DNA of 9,879 nucleotides from F23-B02 sp963610045 (GTDB lineage Bacteria > Bacillota > Clostridia > Oscillospirales > Oscillospiraceae): positions 1-9,879 of the forward strand of contig CAVDMS010000062.1 in NCBI GenBank assembly GCA_963610045.1, given 5' to 3'. Under the pieces are notes generated by a model. That model searched no databases. It saw only the letters and a program-made list of their open reading frames with translations, and was not told the origin of the DNA. Position 1 is the stretch's first letter. The number at the start of each line of letters is the position of its first letter. Shown piece after piece: positions 4,687 to 9,879 of the stretch. A program made the translations under genes and the position numbers.

Positions 4687-5799
4687 TCAAAAATACATGA
4701 ACAGATCGCATTTTATCATGCCGTTATAGAGCTTGCGCTTTTTGGTGGCGGGGGTGCCGAAGCAGCGCTCAAACTCCGTGTGCGAGGACAGAAGGTACAG
4801 CTTCCAGTTTTCCGTGGCGCTCCACGCCTTGCCGAAGCTGCGGTACAGCGCCTCCGCCTCCTGCTTTTCCATGATGCGCTCGCCGTAGGGCGGGTTCGTT
4901 ACGATGATGCCGTTCTCGGTCTTGCGGGCAAACTCCGATGCGTCCGCCTTTTCAAAGCGCACCACGTCGTCCACCCCGGCACGCACGGCGTTCTCCCTTG
5001 CGATACGCAGGGCAGCCGGGTCTATGTCCGAGCCGACTATCCTGTAATCGCCGGAAAACTCCCTTGAGCGAGCCTCCTCGACCGCAAGGCTCCAGACGCT
5101 TTGGTCAAGTGTCGTCCAATCCATTGCCGAGAAGCGTCGGGAGATGCCCGGCGCTCTGTTTTTTGCGATGAGCGCCGCCTCGATGGGTATGGTGCCGCTG
5201 CCGCAGAAGGGGTCGCAGAAATCCTCTCTGCCGCGGTAGCGGGAGAGCGTCACCATTGCGGCCGCCATCGTTTCCTTTAAGGGAGCTGCGTTGTGCGCCG
5301 GACGGTAGCCTCGCTTGTGAAGCCCGGCGCCGGAGGTGTCGATGCACATGGACACGACGTCCTTCATTATCGAAAACTGTATCTGATAGGTCTCGGCGTC
5401 CTCCGGGAACCACTCGATGCCGTAGACGCTTTTCAGGCGCTCGACGACCGCCTTTTTGATTATCTTCTGACAGTCGGAAACGGAGAACAGCTTTGAGTTA
5501 AGACTGTAGCCCTTGACGGGGAAGGCGGCATTGCGGGGGATAAGCTCCTCCCACGGGAGCGCCTTGGTCCTTTCAAACAGCTCGTCGAAGCTTTCCGCCT
5601 TGAACCTGCCAAGCTCGATAAGCACTCTTTCGCCGATGCGAAGGTTTATGTTTGCCTTGGCGAGCGCCATTGCGTCGCCGGAAAAATATACTCTGCCGTT
5701 TTCGGAGCGGACGCCGCTTAGCTTGAGACGCCGAAGCTCGTCCGAGATGGGACCCTCAAGCCCCAGCAGGCACGGCACGCAAAGCGTAAAATCATTCAT
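4687..5799 (-). CDS. THUMP-domain class I SAM-dependent rRNA methyltransferase (RlmL/YpsC type)
   Basis: The 370-residue enzyme has an N-terminal ferredoxin-like/THUMP RNA-binding part (about 1-155) and a Rossmann methyltransferase domain (about 165-370). The linker motif LHKRGYR is at 160-166, the SAM-binding DPFCGSGT at 196-203, the acidic SDID loop at 257-260, and the catalytic TNPPYGERI at 301-309, typical of N2-guanine methylation. Family members methylate 23S rRNA (G2445 in E. coli, by the RlmL half of the larger RlmKL fusion); the stand-alone length here is normal for Firmicutes. ATG at 5797-5799 is preceded by AAAGGAGA nine bases upstream. It is monocistronic, with its own promoter and terminator, and diverges from the response regulator gene. 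The exact target base is inferred from the family. Confidence 0.92.
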   Translation of the reverse strand: MNDFTLCVPCLLGLEGPISDELRRLKLSGVRSENGRVYFSGDAMALAKANINLRIGERVLIELGRFKAESFDELFERTKALPWEELIPRNAAFPVKGYSLNSKLFSVSDCQKIIKKAVVERLKSVYGIEWFPEDAETYQIQFSIMKDVVSMCIDTSGAGLHKRGYRPAHNAAPLKETMAAAMVTLSRYRGREDFCDPFCGSGTIPIEAALIAKNRAPGISRRFSAMDWTTLDQSVWSLAVEEARSREFSGDYRIVGSDIDPAALRIARENAVRAGVDDVVRFEKADASEFARKTENGIIVTNPPYGERIMEKQEAEALYRSFGKAWSATENWKLYLLSSHTEFERCFGTPATKKRKLYNGMIKCDLFMYF

Positions 5800-5825
5800 G
5801 CTATCAATCTCCTTTATCTAAAACG

Positions 5826-5854
5826 ATAATACTCGAAAACCGCCTGCTTGTAAA
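5826..5854 (-). promoter_or_regulatory. Sigma-A promoter of the methyltransferase gene
   Basis: On the minus strand TTTACA (5854 to 5849) and TATTAT (5831 to 5826) are separated by 17 bases, giving a start near 5819 and a leader of about 20 bases that includes the AAAGGAGA site. Confidence 0.7.
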
Positions 5855-5880
5855 CTTTAAAAGTTACATTTTATTCACCT

Positions 5881-5909
5881 TTGTTTTTTTCGCATATGTA
5901 TAATATAAT
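5881..5909 (+). promoter_or_regulatory. Probable promoter of the two-component operon
   Basis: TTGTTT (5881-5886) lies 17 bases before a perfect TATAAT (5904-5909); a second overlapping TATAAT is at 5899-5904 without a clear -35. Inverted-repeat elements TGTAA...TTACA (5849-5868) and GTAAA...TTTAC (5910-5931) flank it and could be regulator sites. The first overlaps the divergent methyltransferase promoter. These sites are speculative. Confidence 0.55.
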
Positions 5910-5948
5910 GTAAATCGGTATGAAATTTTACGTTCGGGGGTAACGAAT

Positions 5949-6635
5949 ATGAATAAAAAAGCCCTTATTGTCGAGGACGACATCAACATTGCCGAGCTTA
6001 TCCAGCTCTACCTTGAGCGGGACGGCTTTGAGGTCTGTCTTGCATATGACGGAGGAAAGGCGGTCAGCCTGTTCCGGGAGTTTTCGCCCGACATCGTGCT
6101 GCTCGACCTCATGCTGCCCGTGATGGACGGTCTGCAGGTCTGCCGTGAGATCCGCAAGGACTCCTCCGTTCCCATCATCATGCTCACCGCAAAGGGCGAG
6201 ACGACGGACAAGATCACCGGACTTGAGACGGGTGCGGACGATTACATGACCAAGCCCTTCGAGGTAAAGGAGCTGCTTGCGAGGATCCACGCCGTCATGC
6301 GCCGCAGCGAGCCGGAGGAGACCGTCAAGGAGAAAAAGCTCTGCTTCGACAAGCTCGTTGTGAACCTCGATTCCTATGAGCTGCTTGTAAACGGCGTGCG
6401 TGTGGATACGCCGCCCAAAGAGATGGAGCTTCTGTATCACCTTGCTGCGTCTCCCAACATCGTGTTCACGAGAAACCAGCTTCTTGACGAGGTGTGGGGC
6501 TTTGACTACTTCGGCGACTCCCGCACCGTTGACGTACATATAAAGCGCCTGCGTGAAAAGCTTGAGGGCGTGTCCGACAAGTGGTCATTAAAGACCGTGT
6601 GGGGCGTGGGCTACAAATTTGAAGTCGTGAAATGA
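5949..6635 (+). CDS. OmpR/PhoB-family response regulator
   Basis: The 228-residue regulator has a receiver domain (about 4-118) with the acidic pair D10-D11, phospho-acceptor D53 in LLDLMLP, switch residue T80 and invariant K102 in TKPF. A C-terminal winged helix follows (about 130-226), with RNQLLDEVWGFDYFGDSRTV and VDVHIKRLREKL as hallmark recognition-helix sequence. All catalytic residues are intact, so it should be phosphorylated by the kinase encoded next. The start at ATG 5949 has only a weak GGGGG site at 5936-5940, which may limit translation. The stop overlaps the kinase start by four bases (ATGA), indicating translational coupling. The nearby HtrA protease gene is a plausible target. 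Confidence 0.95.
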   Translation: MNKKALIVEDDINIAELIQLYLERDGFEVCLAYDGGKAVSLFREFSPDIVLLDLMLPVMDGLQVCREIRKDSSVPIIMLTAKGETTDKITGLETGADDYMTKPFEVKELLARIHAVMRRSEPEETVKEKKLCFDKLVVNLDSYELLVNGVRVDTPPKEMELLYHLAASPNIVFTRNQLLDEVWGFDYFGDSRTVDVHIKRLREKLEGVSDKWSLKTVWGVGYKFEVVK

Positions 6636-8053
6636 ACAGTATATTTTTCCGCAATTTCCTCACCACGACCCTGCTTGTGCTGAGCTGCTTTCTGCTGATA
6701 GGTATAGCCTTCTTCGTTATCGGCGAGAATTATCTTGTTGACGATACGACGCAGCGCTTAGACGCCAGCGCAAACGAGGTCGTGCGCTCCGCCTCGGCGA
6801 TCAGCCGTGACGGCGACCTGAGCGGCTGGGACCTCCGCATGACGCTGAGCTCCGTTGCAAACAGCTCAAACAACCACATTTTTATATGCGATGCCGACGG
6901 GCAGATCGTGTCCTGCTCCGACAAGCTGCTGCATTGCAGACAGCACGAGGGCAAGGTGGTCCCCGCAAGCATACTAAAGGCTATCGGCAGCACCCGCTAC
7001 GTCAGCGAGCTTACCGATCTCGGCGGCATCTACATGACGCAGAGGTTCGTTGTCGCACGTCCCATAAGCCTCGGCGGGGTCATCGCAGGCTATGTGTTCG
7101 TATCGAGTGAGGACGTGAGCGCCCTCGGCGCATGGCGAGCCTTCGTGGGCGTCATTATCGCCGTGTCGCTTGCGGTCATACTTGCGGCGATTCTTCTGTC
7201 GCTCGTGCTTTCAAAGCGCTTGGCGCAGCCGCTCGATCAGCTCGCCATCGCCTCCCGCAAGGTCGCACACGGCGACTTCACCGCAAGAGTTGAGAAGAAG
7301 GGCAAATGCGGCGGCGAGATAGGAACGCTCGTGGACTCGTTTAACTCCATGACGGAAGCGCTGCAAAAGTCCGACCAGAACCGCCGTGAGCTTATCGCCA
7401 ACATCTCGCACGAGCTGCGAACGCCGATGACGACCATCGCAGGCTTTGCCGACGGCATACTTGACGGCACGATTCCCAAGGAGCAGGAGGAGCGCTATCT
7501 GCAAAAGATCGCAGACGAAACGCACAGGCTGTCCCGTCTCGTGCGGAATATGCTCGATATGTCGCAGGCGGAGAGCAAGGCGACCGACAAGAGCCGCCGC
7601 ACGAAGTTTGACCTCTCCGAGCTGACCTTAAAGACGCTTTTGAGCTTTGAGAGCCGAGCCTCGGAAAAGGACCTCGACGTCGATCCCCAGCTTCCCGAAG
7701 ACCCCATCATGGTCTTTGCGGACGCCGACTCGATAACGCAGGTCATCTACAATCTGACCGACAACGCAATTAAATTTGCAGAGAAGGGCAGCACCATAAG
7801 CATTAGGGTATATAAAAAGAACGGCAAGGCGTTCGTCGCCGTGAAGAATCGGGGCGAGACCATCCCGCCGGACGATCTGCCGTACATCTTTGACCGCTTC
7901 CACAAGTCCGACCGCTCCCGCAGCATGGACAAGGACGGTGTGGGGCTTGGTCTGTACCTCGTCAAAACGATACTCAACAGCCATGACGAGGACATTGCGG
8001 TGTCGAGCCGGGACGGTATAACGGTCTTTGCCTTTACCCTGCCGCTTGCGTGA
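6632..8053 (+). CDS. HAMP-domain sensor histidine kinase
   Basis: The 473-residue membrane kinase has transmembrane segment 1 at about 9-31, an extracytoplasmic sensor region at about 32-166 with cysteines C86, C95 and C102, transmembrane segment 2 at about 168-193, and a HAMP linker at about 191-245. The HisKA helix follows with the phosphorylated H260 in NISHELRTPM, then the ATP-binding domain with N-box YNLTDNAIKF (373-382), F-box FDRFHK (420-425) and G-box GVGLGLYLVK (436-445). The G1 position reads NRGETIPPDDLP instead of the usual DxGxGI, a variant that I recall in related Clostridia kinases, so activity is probably retained. It begins inside the stop of the response regulator gene. The sensor domain is not one I can name, and the signal is unknown. 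The downstream HtrA gene suggests envelope stress. Confidence 0.95.
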   Translation: MNSIFFRNFLTTTLLVLSCFLLIGIAFFVIGENYLVDDTTQRLDASANEVVRSASAISRDGDLSGWDLRMTLSSVANSSNNHIFICDADGQIVSCSDKLLHCRQHEGKVVPASILKAIGSTRYVSELTDLGGIYMTQRFVVARPISLGGVIAGYVFVSSEDVSALGAWRAFVGVIIAVSLAVILAAILLSLVLSKRLAQPLDQLAIASRKVAHGDFTARVEKKGKCGGEIGTLVDSFNSMTEALQKSDQNRRELIANISHELRTPMTTIAGFADGILDGTIPKEQEERYLQKIADETHRLSRLVRNMLDMSQAESKATDKSRRTKFDLSELTLKTLLSFESRASEKDLDVDPQLPEDPIMVFADADSITQVIYNLTDNAIKFAEKGSTISIRVYKKNGKAFVAVKNRGETIPPDDLPYIFDRFHKSDRSRSMDKDGVGLGLYLVKTILNSHDEDIAVSSRDGITVFAFTLPLA

Positions 8054-8082
8054 TCGGACGGAGCATCCCTCTGTCGGAAAGC

Positions 8083-8104
8083 GCAGGCTGATGTCCTGCT
8101 TTTT
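8083..8104 (+). terminator. Weak terminator-like hairpin after the kinase gene
   Basis: A 5-bp stem (GCAGG 8083-8087, CCTGC 8095-8099) with a seven-base loop is followed by TTTTT at 8100-8104. The stem is short, so read-through to the protease gene is likely possible. Confidence 0.4.
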
Positions 8105-8169
8105 GAGAAAGAAAACGATTTTACACAATGCCGAAAACCTTCTCCTGCCGGTGCAAAACTACCGCCGCA

Positions 8170-8228
8170 CTCATGCCTCCCTCTGACGAGGGAGGTGTCA
8201 AAATCGCAAGATTTTGACGGAGGGAGAG
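8170..8228. repeat. Intergenic double-hairpin repeat (copy 1)
   Basis: CTCATG is followed by an 8-bp stem CCTCCCTC/GAGGGAGG (8176-8183, 8188-8195) with loop TGAC. A 9-bp stem GTCAAAATC/GATTTTGAC (8197-8205, 8210-8218) with a GNRA-type loop GCAA comes next, then GGAGGGAGAG (8219-8228). The end segment GAGGGAG (8220-8226) can pair instead with CTCCCTC (8177-8183), so the element has terminal inverted repeats like a miniature non-coding element. A partial second copy begins at 9841. No coding capacity. Confidence 0.75.
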
Positions 8229-8305
8229 AAAACGTGAGCCTTTGACGGCAATGACACTGTGCCACCAAAAGCAAAACACAGTTCCTTAGGCAAAAGGAGA
8301 ACGAT

Positions 8306-9622
8306 ATGAACAAGGATTGGTACGAAACGGATAACTGGTACGCTCCCGCAGAGGACAAGCCCCTGCCGGAGGAGAAAAAGCAGAGCGGCAAAAAGCACTC
8401 TGCCCTGCGGAGAGTGTTCTCCGTGCTTATAGTCCTGCTGCTGCTTGCGTCGTGTACGCTGTCCGGCATTGCGATCGGTATGCAGCGGGGGCTGCCCGCC
8501 TACTCTGACGGGGACGTCGGCGACGACGCAAGCGATATGCCCGCATACGACTTTGATTCCGGCAATATGCCCGACGACTGGCACGACTTTTTTGAATATC
8601 AGTACCGCGGCGGTACGACGCAGAGCGCCTCCACCGTCCCGATGGAGACGGTCTCCGAGCGTGGCAGCCTCAAGCTCGATGTCGTCGGCGAAAACGAGGG
8701 CGAGACTTTAAGCTACGGCGAGATATATGAAAAGTGCGCGCCGAGCATCGTGTATATAAAGGCTGCCGCCGAGGGCAAGACCGGCTACAACTGGGGTACC
8801 GGCATCGTCGCCTCCGCCGACGGCTACATCCTCACCAACACCCACGTCATCGAGGACTGCAACTTTGTCGAGGTCGGAGTGTACGGAGGCAAGAGCTATG
8901 ACGCTCTGCTTGTCGGCTACGACGCCGACACCGACGTTGCAGTGCTGAAGATCGACGCAAAGGGGCTTACGCCCGCAAGCTTTGCGCCCTCCTCCGGTGT
9001 CTCGGTGGGCGACACCGCAATTGCGATAGGCAACCCCCTCGGCGAGGAGTATTGCCTCACAATGACCGACGGCATAGTGTCGGCGCTTGACCGCTCCGTG
9101 AACTATCAGGGCAAGACCATGCGCCTGCTCCAGACCAGCGCCGCAATAAACGAGGGCAACTCCGGCGGTCCGCTCATAAACGACAAGGGGCAGGTCATCG
9201 GCATAACGAACATGAAGATAATCTCCGCCGCATCGGGCGTCGAGGGCATCGGCTTTGCCATCCCGACCGACACCGTGGTGGAGGTGGTGAATGCCATAAT
9301 GAAAGACGGCGCCGTCTACGGCAGGGCGACGATCGGCATAACGGTCGGCCCCGTGACCGAGGAGATCGCGGAGTACTACGGCATCCCCAACGGACTGTAT
9401 GTCTCCGAGGTGAACGAGAAGTCCGACGCTTTCCGGCAAGGGCTTTGCGCCGGCGACATCATCACACGAGTCAACGGCAAGCGCTGCACCGAGACCTCCG
9501 ACATCGCAGACGCAAAAAGCAAGTGCGAGGTCGGCGACAAGCTGAAATTCCGCGTTTGGCGTGACGGCGAAACCATGGACATCACGGTCCGCATAATGGA
9601 TGCCAACGATTTGACGGGCTGA
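8306..9622 (+). CDS. htrA: Membrane-anchored HtrA/DegP-type serine protease with PDZ domain
   Basis: The 438-residue protein has a hydrophilic N-terminus (1-34), a single membrane anchor (about 36-59), an acidic low-complexity linker (about 65-130), a trypsin-like protease domain (about 137-335) and a C-terminal PDZ domain (about 340-430). The catalytic triad is visible: H180 in TNTHVIED, D210 in DTDVAVLKI and S286 in NEGNSGGPL. The active-site strand reads TSAAINEGNSGG where many relatives have TDAAINPGNSGG, which should not impair catalysis. The protease would face outside the membrane and degrade misfolded exported proteins. ATG 8306 has AAAGGAG at 8293-8299. It follows a two-component system, as htrA follows stress regulators in other Firmicutes. 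A separate promoter is not obvious: TTGACG at 8242-8247 lacks a matching -10. Confidence 0.94.
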   Translation: MNKDWYETDNWYAPAEDKPLPEEKKQSGKKHSALRRVFSVLIVLLLLASCTLSGIAIGMQRGLPAYSDGDVGDDASDMPAYDFDSGNMPDDWHDFFEYQYRGGTTQSASTVPMETVSERGSLKLDVVGENEGETLSYGEIYEKCAPSIVYIKAAAEGKTGYNWGTGIVASADGYILTNTHVIEDCNFVEVGVYGGKSYDALLVGYDADTDVAVLKIDAKGLTPASFAPSSGVSVGDTAIAIGNPLGEEYCLTMTDGIVSALDRSVNYQGKTMRLLQTSAAINEGNSGGPLINDKGQVIGITNMKIISAASGVEGIGFAIPTDTVVEVVNAIMKDGAVYGRATIGITVGPVTEEIAEYYGIPNGLYVSEVNEKSDAFRQGLCAGDIITRVNGKRCTETSDIADAKSKCEVGDKLKFRVWRDGETMDITVRIMDANDLTG

Positions 9623-9641
9623 TTTCCGCTCATGCGGCGTT

Positions 9642-9723
9642 GAAGCCCTTGGAAATACAGAAAGTATTCCCTGCGGGATTCGCCTTGCCTGAGCGAAAAT
9701 CCGCTCCGTCAAATAAGGAGCGG
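9642..9723. repeat. Intergenic repeat unit, copy 1, downstream of htrA
   Basis: The conserved part runs GGAAATAC-AGAAA-GTATTCC (9651-9670, an inverted repeat with one bulged A), then GCCTTG (9682-9687), GAGCGAAAA (9691-9699) and CCGTCAAATA (9706-9715). Imperfect outer arms (9642-9652 with 9671-9681) extend the first stem. A further 7-bp stem CCGCTCC/GGAGCGG (9701-9707, 9717-9723) encloses GTCAAATAA. It lies 20 bases after the htrA stop codon and may double as that gene's 3' hairpin, but lacks a T-tract. Confidence 0.65.
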
Positions 9724-9756
9724 AAGGGTAGGGCTGATTTGTGCCCATACATCGTT

Positions 9757-9831
9757 AAAGCACACGGGAAATACAAATAGTATTCCTCCGTGTGCTTTGC
9801 CTTGTCCCGACGAAAACCACCCCGTCAAATA
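9757..9831. repeat. Intergenic repeat unit, copy 2
   Basis: GGAAATAC-AAATA-GTATTCC (9767-9786), GCCTTG (9799-9804), GACGAAAA (9809-9816) and CCCGTCAAATA (9821-9831) follow the same order and spacing as the copy at 9651. Here the outer arms form a perfect 11-bp stem (AAAGCACACGG 9757-9767, CCGTGTGCTTT 9788-9798). It is in the same orientation, 116 bases from the first copy. No coding capacity is evident between 9623 and the window end. Confidence 0.65.
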
Positions 9832-9840
9832 TAGCACCAT

Positions 9841-9879
9841 CTCATGGCTCCCTCTGACGAGGGAGCTGTCGGCGTAAGC
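9841..9879. repeat. Intergenic double-hairpin repeat (copy 2, cut by window end)
   Basis: CTCATG followed by stem GCTCCCTC/GAGGGAGC (9847-9854, 9859-9866) with loop TGAC, then TGTCGGCGTAAGC. Positions 9841-9870 match 8170-8199 at 28 of 30 bases, and the two differences are a compensatory G-C for C-G exchange in the stem. The second hairpin appears to be GTCGGC with loop GTAA and is truncated by the window end. Confidence 0.75.

Noticed and set aside
8242..8270. Possible htrA promoter with TTGACG at 8242-8247
   Set aside because: No acceptable -10 hexamer at 16-19 bases downstream; kept only as a remark in the htrA entry.
8708..9748. 346-residue open frame antisense to htrA
   Set aside because: Fully overlaps the protease with its catalytic triad; composition is that of a reverse-complement shadow with many Val, Asp and His residues and no recognised domain.
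8170..9879. CRISPR array suggested by repeated short units around htrA
   Set aside because: Only two copies of each unit, spacing is irregular, a gene lies between copies of one family, and the units are self-complementary intergenic elements without spacers or cas genes.

Overview
This is a moderately GC-rich bacterial window whose gene set, codon use and signals fit a Gram-positive Clostridia, most likely a gut Oscillospiraceae/Ruminococcaceae relative. The evidence is strong AGGAGG-type ribosome binding sites, Firmicutes sigma-A promoters (TTGACG-17-TAAAAT and similar), a DUF1846 protein, a stand-alone RlmL/YpsC-type methyltransferase, a membrane-anchored HtrA protease, and short intergenic hairpin repeats of the kind I associate with gut Clostridia. 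The assignment is inference from family content, not from a marker gene. There are no rRNA, tRNA, CRISPR or transposase genes.

Layout. (1) 1-1588: promoter, DUF1846 protein, intrinsic terminator. (2) 1617-1701: a gene-free stretch with two back-to-back GC-rich hairpins and an AT-rich palindrome. (3) 1814-3125: promoter, a gamma-glutamyl-ligase-like (CofE/F420 ligase fold) protein, and a symmetric terminator shared with the convergent gene. (4) 3126-3813: a compact regulatory cassette of two tandem paralogous Cro/CI-type repressors on the minus strand, diverging from a 52-residue acidic protein. A perfect 23-bp palindrome lies between the -35 and -10 of the small gene's promoter. (5) 3810-4468: a flavodoxin-fold reductase with a compact four-cysteine motif, behind a MerR/SoxR-style promoter with a 19-bp spacer and dyad. 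(6) 4613-5854, minus strand: a THUMP/SAM-dependent rRNA methyltransferase with promoter and terminator. (7) 5881-9622: an OmpR-type response regulator and a sensor kinase with a 4-nt overlap, then a membrane-anchored trypsin-like HtrA/DegP protease with a PDZ domain. (8) 8170-8228 and 9642-9879: intergenic hairpin repeats flanking the protease gene.

How the parts may work together. The two-component system and HtrA protease look like an envelope or secretion-stress unit, analogous in arrangement (not shown to be orthologous) to CssRS-htrA of Bacillus. The Cro/CI pair plus the operator-bearing divergent promoter looks like a self-contained switch of the type found in prophages and integrative elements, but no phage or conjugation genes are present, so it may be a domesticated remnant. 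The reductase is probably controlled by a MerR-family activator encoded elsewhere.

I see no clear-cut new defence or biosynthetic system. The most distinctive signals are the promoter-embedded palindrome, the MerR-style promoter without a local regulator, and two repeat families, one of which shows a compensatory base change in its stem.
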